Assembly (NCBI RefSeq): GCF_020829625.1
Contig: NZ_JAIVFX010000008.1
Location: 62,001 to 126,000 of the forward strand
Reading direction: 5' to 3'
From: Nostoc sp. XA010
GTDB lineage: Bacteria > Cyanobacteriota > Cyanobacteriia > Cyanobacteriales > Nostocaceae
Length of the DNA stretch: 64,000 bases
Positions 26,630 to 35,463 of the stretch are shown here, piece by piece (within the stretch, counting starts at the first letter, position 1; every line of letters starts with the position of its first letter). The position numbers and the translations under genes are program-made. The notes under the pieces are model-generated. The model had not been told where the DNA came from, searched no databases, and was given only the letters and a program-made list of their open reading frames with translations.

Positions 26630-27052
26630 GTCCTTACATTCCTGTTGAATTACAAAATAAAATTCGCAGTAATTTTGGTGATTTGTGTGCTTACTGTCGC
26701 ACTGCTGAAGCTTTAACAGTCACTACTTTTGAATTTGAGGATATCATTTCCTTGTCTGTGGGAGGGAAAACTGGAGAGAGAAAATCTATGCTTGGCTTGT
26801 CCATGTTGTAATCGTTATAAAGCAACTCACCAAACAGCAATTGACTCTAATACTCAGAATGAGGTTAAATTATTTAATCCACAACAGCAATTATGGGCAG
26901 ACCATTTTATTTGAAGTGAAGATGCTACAGAAATTGTAGGACTTACAACCATTGGTAGAGCAACAATTTATAGTGTAAAAATGAATCGTCTGCAATTAAC
27001 TCGTGTGCGGAAAATGTGAGTGAAAATGGGTGAGCATCCACCAAATATTTGA
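26626..27052 (+). pseudogene. Decayed HNH endonuclease
   Basis: The reading begins GTG with IPVELQNKIRSNFGDLCAYCRT and shows the HNH features CAYC and CPCCNRYKATH. The frame shifts by one extra G near 26773. After that shift two in-frame TGA codons appear (26912 and 27017), each at a place where tryptophan fits the family. The usual His of the HNH core (FEFEHII) is Asp here. It therefore cannot make an active enzyme. Intact relatives in cyanobacteria sit after a small antitoxin-like gene, as here. Confidence 0.8.
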
Positions 27053-27138
27053 GCAAGTGCAAAATATTGAAAGCAAGTTGTAGCGTTATAAAGAAAGTTG
27101 TAATAAATATTTAGAGAACTGAAAAAGTTATTAATCAA

Positions 27139-27975
27139 ATGCTGAACTGGAAAAAATCACGATGGCAAATTCTGCTGATGTATGCGCTATTGGGAGCGAT
27201 CGCACTAGTGATGCTCTTTCCTTTACTGTGGCTAGTTAGTACAGCCTTGAAATCGCCTACAGAAAATATTTTGCAGTCGCCGCCACAGTTATTGCCTGCC
27301 TCACCTACACTAGATAACTTCGTTAGTGTGTGGAACTCTTTACCTTTTGGACAATACCTGTATAACAGTACTTTGGTATCAGTGCTGACTGTGGGCTTAA
27401 ATTTGCTGTTTTGCGCTTTAGCTGCCTATCCGTTGGCAAGATTATCATTTGTCGGGCGAGACTGGATTTTTGTAGCGATCGTCTCTACGATTATGATTCC
27501 CTTCCAAATCGTGATGATTCCGCTTTATATTTTGACAGTCCAGTTGGGTTTGAGAAATAGTTATTTAGGAATGATTTTTCCGAGTTTAGCTTCTGCCTTT
27601 GGCATTTTTCTGTTGCGTCAAGCTTTTATGAGCGTACCCAAAGAGATAGAAGAAGCCGCGCGGATGGATGGCAGTTCCGAGTTAGGTTTGTGGTGGCATA
27701 TTATGTTACCAGCAGTTCGCCCAGCATTGGTAACTTTAGCTATTTTTGTATTTATTGGTGCTTGGAGTGACTTTTTATGGCCTTTAATTGTCATCCAAGA
27801 TGAAAATTTATACACTCTTCCCTTGGGAGTCGCAAAGCTAGCAGGTACATTTTCCCTTGACTGGCGGTTGGTAGCTGCTGGTTCAGTAATTGCGATCGCC
27901 CCAGTATTATTACTATTTTTATTTTTACAACGTTACATTGTACCCACAGAAACTGGTAGCGGGGTCAAGGGTTGA
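27139..27975 (+). CDS. Carbohydrate ABC transporter permease (MalG type)
   Basis: A 278-residue inner-membrane permease with about six spans. The binding-protein-dependent transport EAA motif is EEAARMDGSSELGLWWHIMLPAVRPAL. The N-terminus LLMYALLGAIALVMLFPLLW and STALKSPTE match the MalG/UgpE group that imports sugars or glycerol phosphate. No partner permease, ATPase or binding protein adjoins it, which is common in cyanobacteria. The solute-binding protein at 40868 could be a partner, but nothing in the sequence links them. Confidence 0.85.
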   Translation: MLNWKKSRWQILLMYALLGAIALVMLFPLLWLVSTALKSPTENILQSPPQLLPASPTLDNFVSVWNSLPFGQYLYNSTLVSVLTVGLNLLFCALAAYPLARLSFVGRDWIFVAIVSTIMIPFQIVMIPLYILTVQLGLRNSYLGMIFPSLASAFGIFLLRQAFMSVPKEIEEAARMDGSSELGLWWHIMLPAVRPALVTLAIFVFIGAWSDFLWPLIVIQDENLYTLPLGVAKLAGTFSLDWRLVAAGSVIAIAPVLLLFLFLQRYIVPTETGSGVKG

Positions 27976-28038
27976 AGAATTAAAAAGTTAGAAGTCAGAA
28001 CAAGAAAGTGGTAGATGAGGGAAAAATAATTAATGCCC

Positions 28039-28066
28039 AATGACAAATGACAAATGACAAATGACA
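28039..28066. repeat. Heptanucleotide repeat (AATGACA)x4
   Basis: Four exact AATGACA units followed by a partial one lie between convergent genes. The reverse-complement unit (TGTCATT) recurs at 35413-35436, a typical dispersed short tandem repeat. Confidence 0.85.
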
Positions 28067-28069
28067 AAT

Positions 28070-28723
28070 TCAATAAGCCCCAGTCTTCTTCAAGACTACC
28101 CAAATAGTTTTAATAATCAGACTCAGGTCATAAGTTACAGACCACTTACGTTGATAATCTAGATCCATCTTGACAATGGTTTCAAAGTCTGTGATGCTAG
28201 AACGCCCATTAGCTTGCCATTCTCCAGTAATACCTGGTTTGACTCGCAATCTATCCCAGTGGTGTGGATCGTAATTGCTGACTTCATCAGGAGTGGGTGG
28301 ACGAGTACCAACTAAACTCATGTCCCCTACCAGAACATTCCAAAATTGGGGAAATTCGTCTAAGCTAGTACGCCGCAAAAATTTACCCACAGGAGTAATG
28401 CGAGGATCGTCAACAGATTTAAAGATGTGACCTTTGGCTTGATTTTCGACCAAATGCTTGAATTTATCGGCATCGACGATCATTGAACGGAATTTCCAGA
28501 TGCGGAAAGTTTTTCCGTTTAAACCACAGCGAATTTGGGAATAAAATATTGGGCTTGGAGCATCTATAAAAGTAACAATTGCTACAGGAATTGCTATGAA
28601 AAATGTAATTATCAGCCCCACAATCGCTCCAACAATGTCAATTAATCGTTTTCTCACGCTTAAGGTTGACGGGTGGAAAGGCTGTTGCGAGCAATTAACT
28701 GAATAAAGATAAAGATGATTCAC
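28070..28723 (-). CDS. Sugar transferase (exopolysaccharide priming type)
   Basis: A 217-residue PF02397-type transferase starting at GTG. It has one membrane segment (LIDIVGAIVGLIITFFIAIP), YSQIRCGLNGKTFRIWKFRSM, the catalytic region RRTSLDEFPQFWNVLVGDMS, VGTRPPTPDE, and the terminal GAY. A second such enzyme is at 22245, so the region may prime more than one glycan. It probably moves sugar-1-phosphate to undecaprenyl phosphate. Confidence 0.85.
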   Translation of the reverse strand: MNHLYLYSVNCSQQPFHPSTLSVRKRLIDIVGAIVGLIITFFIAIPVAIVTFIDAPSPIFYSQIRCGLNGKTFRIWKFRSMIVDADKFKHLVENQAKGHIFKSVDDPRITPVGKFLRRTSLDEFPQFWNVLVGDMSLVGTRPPTPDEVSNYDPHHWDRLRVKPGITGEWQANGRSSITDFETIVKMDLDYQRKWSVTYDLSLIIKTIWVVLKKTGAY

Positions 28724-28969
28724 AACGACTAACTTATCTACAATAGGACTTTTTGAATCAGTAGTGTAGACATGAACATAATTATTAAATGATTTTTATT
28801 GATTTTGTCAGTACTACTGAGTGTTAACATACGCAAAAATTAAGCAATATAAAAACCGAAAACCTAAAGTTTACAGAATCTTTTAATTAAGGTAGGAATT
28901 TGTAAAATTACAGTATCATCCCATAAGCTAAAAAAGCTAGTGTTATGGATATACATACAAAGCATTACA

Positions 28970-29063
28970 TAGGACTTACGCAAAGGTAACGGAAAACCGA
29001 ACCACAGAGGATGCAGAAATCACGGAGGAATGAGAGTTTGGAAGGGTTTTTGCGTAAGTCCTA
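28970..29063. mobile_element. 94-bp MITE-like element
   Basis: Exact 15-bp terminal inverted repeats TAGGACTTACGCAAA and TTTGCGTAAGTCCTA bound a short non-coding core. A TA at each end fits a TA target site, as used by IS630-type transposases. No transposase gene is inside. Confidence 0.75.
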
Positions 29064-29120
29064 ACAGTGTTGAAAGTTAAAAGCTCATCAGGATGTGACT
29101 GACTCAGAAAGACACATGAA

Positions 29121-29243
29121 TTTATCCCACTATTCTAATAATCTCTACTTCTTTTCGTAAAATGTGCTTAAAACCTTGATTTTTCGATTTCAGTTCTCAA
29201 TAAGCTTAAGCTTTGTAGCACATATATTATTAGTGGGATAGGT
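29121..29243. mobile_element. MITE-like element, copy A
   Basis: About 120 bp with inverted ends of the type TATCCCACTA. Its reverse complement aligns along the whole length with 39922-40046. Shared internal landmarks are AAGCTTAAGCTTATT, AAGCACATTTTACG and AAAGAAGTAG. It is non-coding. Confidence 0.8.
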
Positions 29244-29286
29244 TCATCCGTGATGTAAGTAAAGCGGTGTAAATACTTAAAGGTTT

Positions 29287-29332
29287 GTAGTCAGGACTTT
29301 AGTCCTAAAAGAAGGGCTAAAGTCCTGACTAC
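29287..29332. repeat. Dispersed 16-bp palindrome
   Basis: GTAGTCAGGACTTTAG (29287-29302) pairs exactly with CTAAAGTCCTGACTAC (29317-29332). This palindrome type recurs between genes in Nostoc relatives and could end transcription of the adjacent minus-strand gene. Confidence 0.7.
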
Positions 29333-29402
29333 GAAATCGATTACAATAATTTTACATTACTTAAAATAGTTCAATTTATTCGCACCGACTTACTTACTAA
29401 TG

Positions 29403-32400
29403 TCAATGATTAACCTCTAAAGCGAAATTCACTAAGTATGCTTCCTCCAGTGATTGCTGATTACTAGCCTTGATTGCATCTAGATAGCGACGCAAAGACA
29501 ACAGTTGTTGGGAGTTGGGACGATATGTGAGACTCCCTTGTTTTTCAAAAAGTGGTGCTGTAGCGATCGCCTGATAGTCAGGATTTTCTTGCGAACTCTG
29601 AGTCAGCCAAGCCGAATCTGTAACTGAAGGTATCAAACCCGAAGGCAGTTCACCTTCCAAAAAAGCCAGCAGACGTTGCTGACAAGTGCGAGTATTAATC
29701 CCACGACCCTCAAATAACTGGATAACTTCACCGAAAGATAAGGGTCGGTCTGGTAGCAGCCGCAGCAATTCTGTAAATAGGAAATAATCAGTGTATTGTT
29801 GCCTGGGTATATCTAATATCTGGGGATGCAAAGGCAGCATCGCCAAACCATAAGCAACGCGACTGCAATTAGGAGCACCGTTTTCGCCGAGATATAAATC
29901 TTGAATAATCTTAGCGCTGGGGAGTTTTTGCCGCAGCCAGCGATTCACCGTTCCGATACAAGCCACCCCACCAGTCAGGATAGCTTGATTAATGGATTCT
30001 GTGGGGATGCCAAGAGCTACCAATAACTTGTTGAGTTCTCGATTCAGACGACGCACAAAGGGGATAAATACTTGGCTTTCTAAATCTCGTCGCTGCAAAA
30101 TCCACTGCTGATCGGCCAATTCTAAGGTAAAAGAGTCTTGGTGTTGCAAAATCAGCTTTAGAGCTAGTGCGGCATCTAATACTCCCTGTCCCAGCAGGGA
30201 ACTTTCTAGACGCTGCTGGAGGCGAATCCGAGCGGTGATATCTGGCTCTCCGACTCTAGGTAGTTCTAATTCTTCCAACCCTAAACTCTGCCAACGCATT
30301 TGGTCTAAACCGGGAATTGACGGTTGCCATTGCCAAGGATTATTGGTAGTAGTTTTGTGATTGCCTTGGGTTTGTGGGCGTGATTGCCGAGATTTCGGTG
30401 GCAATAGCAACTGGCAGATTATATCTTGTTCAATTCCCTTACCAGCATAAGCAAAACTGTGGAGCATGAAATCATTGTATGTCAATTGCTGCAATGTTTC
30501 TGGGAGATTGACCAGCAGCATTTCTGTGGCGGTTGCCCCAATGTTAATCACAAGGGTATTGCCAACAATGGGATTTTCGCTGGTTTTTGCCGGATGAGAA
30601 CCCTGATTTTGGCTTAATTTTACTTGCTCACCGTTAGGAGCATCGAGTTCTGGGAGTAAACTAGCGATCGCTTCTTCGACAAAAAAGACTTGCTGCGGAT
30701 GTTGGATGAGTTTACTGGTGAGTAAAGCTGACCGCACGTTAAAGCGGTATTGTTCCGAGCAACTAGATGGACAGGTGCAAATTACACCAGCAATATTATT
30801 GATAATTTTGGGGAAATCTTGTTCGCTGATCCCCATAGCAGCAGCCATTAAACTAGGAGTGGTACAAGTTTTTTCAGATTTGAGGGTTAATAGTAGCTTA
30901 GAGAGCGATCGCACAACCCAAATCAAAGGGCCTGCCGAAAATTCATTTAATTGCAAAACAGGTTCCCATTTCTGCCGTTCACTCTTGTAGGGAATGGCTA
31001 CTTGTAAATAAGGCTTCAACTGCGCCGAGTAGAGATTATTTATCGTCGCATCTGTTGTTGTCCGTGTTGCAGGAGTGGTGGCCGAGCGATCGGGTACTTT
31101 ATCTTGGGCAACAGCCGCAGGTGTAGTCCGCTCATGTACTTCGATACTTTCGTTTTCTCCGTGGGGTACAGAAGCTGTAGGCAGATAAACCTCTGTTGGT
31201 AAACGAAATGATTGCTGAAAAGAAGTTGTTCCCGGCGGATTTTCTGCTGACCAGTAGATAGGATGTACAACAAAAGTAGAGCGATTTAATAATGCCGCAG
31301 AAATTCCTGTTGTACCTAAATCAATTCCTAAATACCAGACTGATTCTAGAACATTGAGCGATTCTGGATTGTTGATGGAGTTGGAAATTGGAGGTAAAGA
31401 ACTTTCTTCAACAGGAGTAGTGATTTCCTTTTCTTGTTCAGTTTCTACCTGGGGAACTGCCAAACTAGAGAAAGCAGCAGTTGAGGTATTTTCTACTATT
31501 TGGAGATTTTCTGTTGGCGGCTCAGGGGAAGTTATGGGAATTATGTGTAGATTATCATCAAGTAGTTCTGAGAAAATATCCAAGTTGGTAGCTGGCTGCG
31601 ACTCAGAATTTAGCTGTAGATCAAAATTAGCTAAATCCTGATCTAATTGCTGCAACTGTTCTTCATCTAAAGAAATATCAACTACCGCTGGAGCCTGGTT
31701 TGACTCAACACAAAGCAAGTTTTCTTGTGGCGAGGCAGCAATGTAGTCATCTGAAGACAGTTCTGGCTGATTATCGTTAATTAGTACTTCCGGTTTGGCA
31801 ATCGCAATTTCCGCTACTTCGGGAGTAACTGGTGCTATAGTTGTGCCGTTATCCTCAGAAAATGACACTTCCAGCAGTTCCTGCTCATTACCTGTATCAG
31901 GCAATAGCTCAGTTAGAGTATTAATTGTATCAGTGCTAGCTGGCTGATTGCCGATCTCCAAGCTGTCTATTGCGGCAACTGCTTGTGGAGTAGAGCTAAC
32001 AAGCTCTATATCTGTATCTTCTTCAAAAAATAGTTCTTCGTGTGAATCTGATAAAGCTGTATTTTCTACTGGAGTCTGTTGGGTTGTTTCTGGGTTAACG
32101 GTGCCCAGATCGAACAGATCCGTCGTATCTGCTGTTACAGCTTCAGAATCCACAGTCGGAGAGACAGATGCGCCCTCAGCAATGTTCAACGTTGATTCTG
32201 AGGCTGTGGAAACTTCAAGACTTGGATTATTAACATCACCAGTACCAAACAAGCTAGCGTAAAGTTGGTCTACTTCATCACCAATTAACGCGGAAATATC
32301 TTGCGGTAATTCAGTCTGCTGGGAAGATAGAGACGAATCTATACCAAGCTGCAACAGCGCTGCATCTAAATCTTCTGTAATGTCTGTAATGTTAGTATCC

Positions 32401-33410
32401 TGTTGCTTAGGATCAATTGTGAGCGAAGATGTTTCTGGCTGTATAAGCTCTAAGGGTTGGGGTGCAACTCCAGCAAAAATCTCGGTGGGGTCAGTTAATG
32501 ATCCTGGTGTATCAGATTCGACCTCAAGGAAAGGCGGTTGGGAACTAGGGGATTGCTGCTGCAAATGCTGGGTCAAATTGTTGAGAAAGCTGGCCATCAA
32601 CTGTTCGCCTTGCATCCCCTGACTATGCATTCTTGCCAATGCTTGCGACAGGGACTCGTGATAAGTATTAATGTTGCGTTGTAGTGCTTCAAATACTACA
32701 TTTACAGTCCCATCTAGTGACAATAAACGTTGATCCAACTCCCTGGCCAGGTGAGTTAAACGTTCCGTAGGGTCTGGTGATTCTAATAACGGTTGAGTTG
32801 CAGAGATTCCTAGTTCTGAGTTTGCACTATTTGCTCCTGAAGTGGCGGAATTTTCCCGCGTCTGTGCTAGCTGTGGCGTTAAAGTTGGCACAAGACGACT
32901 CATGAGTACCTGTAAAAACTCGGTAATCATCTGCTCCTGGTTTGTCAACTGCTGCGCTAAGGAGTAATTTTGCAATCGCCTTTGCTCTAGCTGCCTAATT
33001 TCCTGTATGAGAGCGGCTCGCTCTTGCAAGAGCAATTCTAATTCAGATCGCAATGGCTGGATTAAGCTCGAAAATTCACTTTTTAATTGTCCTGCCCCAA
33101 CAGTACTCTGTTCCTGATTGGATTCGGGCCGGGGTAGTGGATACTGATTATAACCTTGCTCAATAAATTTTGTTAATAAAGGCGATGGCTCTGTCGGCGA
33201 TCGCGGTTCTTTAGAAGACTCATTTGGGATGCTATTCTCTAATGCTTCTTTTTCTTCTAGCCTTACCAAGAAGTTGCGAATTCGTTCTAAAACTTCTTTA
33301 GGCTCTTGCGCCTGACCAGACAGAAATCTAGACATACGCTTGCCACCACTGGCAAGTAAGTTGTCAATGTCTGCGATCAGCTTTTGAATTTCGTCTGCAC
33401 TGGAAGTCAC
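29403..33410 (-). CDS. Giant protein with C-terminal Hsp70/actin-type ATPase
   Basis: 1335 residues. Residues 1-110 are hydrophilic. About 105-200 form a coiled coil (SELELLLQERAALIQEIRQL), and about 290-660 are very acidic and low in complexity, probably disordered. From about 690 an Hsp70-like ATPase fold begins: phosphate-1 loop LGIDLGTTGISAALLN, phosphate-2 NTLVINIGATATEMLL, and adenosine motif AILTGGVACIGTVNRWL near 1140. No substrate-binding domain like that of DnaK is seen; instead the C-terminus is helical (LLRLLPDRPLSFGEVIQLFEG). It appears to be a cyanobacterial Hsp70-like protein of unknown role. The start is an ATG with no strong ribosome site. Confidence 0.8.
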   Translation of the reverse strand: MTSSADEIQKLIADIDNLLASGGKRMSRFLSGQAQEPKEVLERIRNFLVRLEEKEALENSIPNESSKEPRSPTEPSPLLTKFIEQGYNQYPLPRPESNQEQSTVGAGQLKSEFSSLIQPLRSELELLLQERAALIQEIRQLEQRRLQNYSLAQQLTNQEQMITEFLQVLMSRLVPTLTPQLAQTRENSATSGANSANSELGISATQPLLESPDPTERLTHLARELDQRLLSLDGTVNVVFEALQRNINTYHESLSQALARMHSQGMQGEQLMASFLNNLTQHLQQQSPSSQPPFLEVESDTPGSLTDPTEIFAGVAPQPLELIQPETSSLTIDPKQQDTNITDITEDLDAALLQLGIDSSLSSQQTELPQDISALIGDEVDQLYASLFGTGDVNNPSLEVSTASESTLNIAEGASVSPTVDSEAVTADTTDLFDLGTVNPETTQQTPVENTALSDSHEELFFEEDTDIELVSSTPQAVAAIDSLEIGNQPASTDTINTLTELLPDTGNEQELLEVSFSEDNGTTIAPVTPEVAEIAIAKPEVLINDNQPELSSDDYIAASPQENLLCVESNQAPAVVDISLDEEQLQQLDQDLANFDLQLNSESQPATNLDIFSELLDDNLHIIPITSPEPPTENLQIVENTSTAAFSSLAVPQVETEQEKEITTPVEESSLPPISNSINNPESLNVLESVWYLGIDLGTTGISAALLNRSTFVVHPIYWSAENPPGTTSFQQSFRLPTEVYLPTASVPHGENESIEVHERTTPAAVAQDKVPDRSATTPATRTTTDATINNLYSAQLKPYLQVAIPYKSERQKWEPVLQLNEFSAGPLIWVVRSLSKLLLTLKSEKTCTTPSLMAAAMGISEQDFPKIINNIAGVICTCPSSCSEQYRFNVRSALLTSKLIQHPQQVFFVEEAIASLLPELDAPNGEQVKLSQNQGSHPAKTSENPIVGNTLVINIGATATEMLLVNLPETLQQLTYNDFMLHSFAYAGKGIEQDIICQLLLPPKSRQSRPQTQGNHKTTTNNPWQWQPSIPGLDQMRWQSLGLEELELPRVGEPDITARIRLQQRLESSLLGQGVLDAALALKLILQHQDSFTLELADQQWILQRRDLESQVFIPFVRRLNRELNKLLVALGIPTESINQAILTGGVACIGTVNRWLRQKLPSAKIIQDLYLGENGAPNCSRVAYGLAMLPLHPQILDIPRQQYTDYFLFTELLRLLPDRPLSFGEVIQLFEGRGINTRTCQQRLLAFLEGELPSGLIPSVTDSAWLTQSSQENPDYQAIATAPLFEKQGSLTYRPNSQQLLSLRRYLDAIKASNQQSLEEAYLVNFALEVNH

Positions 33411-33955
33411 TTTTGTTACCTTACTTAGAGATGTATGTCAAATAATCTGACAATTACTTTACAATCACCGTACCCTTATGGGAAAGCAAGCATTGCCCAT
33501 AGGAGAAGTTTTGAGTGGCAGAAGCCGCTTTCGACTTGTGACTGTCATTATGTTATGGATTACTGCGAGTCGTGGCAATCTTCAGTCAGCCTTTGTGTGA
33601 AAGCTTAGTTTTACAGATCATTAATTGCCTATTTTTGAAAATGGCTAAAATACCTGAGCAATAATTTACTCCCTTTAGTATCATTAATGTTGTTTGCCTA
33701 TATTGTGAACTAATCAAGTTTGCAGTGTAGCTAGCCCTAAGTAATACAACCGTCGGCTATAAACTACTTTTTGCAAAACTTTTACCCCGTTTAAACTTAT
33801 AGGTAAAGATTATTTAGAAAAACGTTCTTGTCGCTTTCTTATGTAGCATAGTTTAGTTTTCTTTTTGAAAGGGAGCTGTGCAATGATAGCTTAGGCTGAA
33901 AATGGCACTCCTGTTTGTTGTGTGTATATATAGCCGCTTGAATAAAGATGTCGTA
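33411..33955. other. Divergent intergenic region before the Crp-type gene
   Basis: About 545 bp between the giant ATPase gene (leftward) and the Crp-type gene (rightward). No convincing gene, repeat or TGTGA-N6-TCACA site was found. The frame of the Crp gene is open upstream to 33902 but the extra residues do not fit the family. Confidence 0.5.
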
Positions 33956-34660
33956 ATGGAAGACCGATATAGCTTGCAAGCACAGGCTAATTCTTGGATG
34001 ATCACGTCGTCGGCTCCCTTTTTTCAAGGGTTGCCAAAAAGTGCTGTAGAATCAGCCCTCATCCATCTTGTTACCCGCACTCACCCAGCCAATCAGGTAA
34101 TTCTGCTAGAAAATGACTGGGGCGGTTCTGTGTATTTTATTCTGGACGGATGGGTAAAAATTCGCACCTACAATCTGGAGGGAAAAGAGGTAACGCTGAA
34201 TATTCTTGGTAAAGGGGAATTGTTCGGTGAAATGGCGGCGCTAGATGAAGTGCCCCGATCTACAGATGTGATTACCTTGGCCCCAACGGTAATTGGTAGT
34301 ATGCCTGCTCAGGATTTTGTCAAGTTACTTCAGATAGAACCCTTAGCGGGAGTTCGATTGGCGCAACTAATGGCACGACGCTTGCGGCAAGTAAATCGCC
34401 GATTGCGGTTGCGGGAATCTGATAGCCAGTCACGGGTGGCAGATACGTTGGTATTTTTGGCAGAAGGACAGGGAAAAAAAGGGCAAACAGGAACCGAAAT
34501 CCCCAATTTACCTCATCGGGAATTGAGTAGTTTGAGCGGACTGGCGCGGGAAACTGTGACAAGAGTGTTGACAAGGCTAGAAAAAAAAGGCTTGATTAAA
34601 CGGGATCAAGACACTATTTGTATTCCCGATTTGTCAGCCTTAGAAAGAATGATCGTTTAA
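33956..34660 (+). CDS. Crp/Fnr family transcriptional regulator
   Basis: About 234 residues from ATG 33956 (MEDRYSLQAQ); an in-frame ATG 18 codons upstream adds a hydrophobic stretch unlike the family. The cyclic-nucleotide-binding domain shows GELFGEMAALDEVPRSTDV, with the Glu and Arg-Ser pair that contact cAMP in CRP. A long dimer helix (LAQLMARRLRQVNRRLR) follows, then a winged helix-turn-helix, LSSLSGLARETVTRVLTRL. It is probably a cAMP-responsive activator or repressor. The downstream DUF2232 gene starts 13 bp later. Confidence 0.85.
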   Translation: MEDRYSLQAQANSWMITSSAPFFQGLPKSAVESALIHLVTRTHPANQVILLENDWGGSVYFILDGWVKIRTYNLEGKEVTLNILGKGELFGEMAALDEVPRSTDVITLAPTVIGSMPAQDFVKLLQIEPLAGVRLAQLMARRLRQVNRRLRLRESDSQSRVADTLVFLAEGQGKKGQTGTEIPNLPHRELSSLSGLARETVTRVLTRLEKKGLIKRDQDTICIPDLSALERMIV

Positions 34661-34673
34661 AAACTTGTCAGAT

Positions 34674-35414
34674 ATGAGTATTTTAGATTCTTTGCCAGAT
34701 GAGCCAGAGGAAGATCCATCGCCTGAGCCTTCAACTCCCCATAATCATTGGTTAGACAAAGAACAGCAGTTAATGCCTCCTCAACTCAAAGCTGATGCGC
34801 CCTTAAGGATGGTGGAAACGGCGTTTTTAGCAAGTACCGCTAGCTTGATTTGGTTTATTAATTTCTACTTTCCCTTAGGGCCAGTTTTACGGATATTTTT
34901 TCCGGTACCGATCGCTTTAGTTTATCTGCGTTGGGGCAGGCGTGCGGCATGGATGGCAGCACTCACCTCCGGGTTACTGCTGACAGTACTGATGGGGCCA
35001 GCCCGCAGTTTGCTGTTTGTGATGCCCTACGGGTTTATGGGCGTGCTTTTAGGAGCAACGTGGTATCGTCGTCGTGTTCCTTGGATTACTTCTATCACCT
35101 TGGGTACACTGTTGGGTACTTTGGGGGTCTTTTTTCGGCTGTGGTTGCTGTCTGTTTTGTCAGGTGAAGACCTATGGATTTATGTAATTACCCAGGTGAC
35201 TGAGTTCATAGAGTGGGTATTTTTTAACTTGAGTTTGTTGACGAGTCCCAGTGTGTTTTTAATTCAAGTGGGAGCGATCGCTTTAATTGTACTCAACAAC
35301 TTTATCTACCTTTTTGTGGTACACCTGGCAGCATGGTTGCTTTTTGATCGTCTAGGTAACCCCATTCCCCCTCCACCACGCTGGGTACAAGTCCTCATGG
35401 ATTATGAAGGATAG
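34674..35414 (+). CDS. DUF2232 membrane protein
   Basis: About 246 residues from ATG 34674 (a TTG at 34665 is less likely). A hydrophilic, proline-rich N-terminus precedes about six membrane spans (LIWFINFYFPLGPVLRIFF, GLLLTVLMGPARSLLFVM, ITSITLGTLLGTLGVFFRLW and others). The family resembles the membrane subunits of ECF-type transporters, but the substrate is unknown. It lies 13 bp after the Crp-type gene, so it is likely in the same operon. Confidence 0.75.
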   Translation: MSILDSLPDEPEEDPSPEPSTPHNHWLDKEQQLMPPQLKADAPLRMVETAFLASTASLIWFINFYFPLGPVLRIFFPVPIALVYLRWGRRAAWMAALTSGLLLTVLMGPARSLLFVMPYGFMGVLLGATWYRRRVPWITSITLGTLLGTLGVFFRLWLLSVLSGEDLWIYVITQVTEFIEWVFFNLSLLTSPSVFLIQVGAIALIVLNNFIYLFVVHLAAWLLFDRLGNPIPPPPRWVQVLMDYEG

Positions 35415-35436
35415 TCATTTGTCATTTGTCATTTGT
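35413..35436. repeat. Heptanucleotide repeat (TGTCATT type)
   Basis: Three TCATTTG units follow one another after the DUF2232 stop. It is the reverse complement of the AATGACA array at 28039-28066. Confidence 0.75.
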
Positions 35437-35463
35437 CTTTGGTTAAATGATAAGTCCTAACTA

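Larger units (their letters stand above)
28724..29402. other. Intergenic region rich in miniature elements
   Basis: About 680 bp without a gene. It holds three separate palindromic elements, annotated individually (28970-29063, 29121-29243, 29287-29332). It looks like a local insertion hot spot. Confidence 0.7.

Noticed and set aside
31040-32622. Several frames opposite the giant Hsp70-like gene
   Set aside because: They are shadows in other frames of an acidic, low-complexity region and lack ribosome sites.
33411-33955. Crp binding site upstream of the Crp-type gene
   Set aside because: No TGTGA-N6-TCACA-like palindrome was found.
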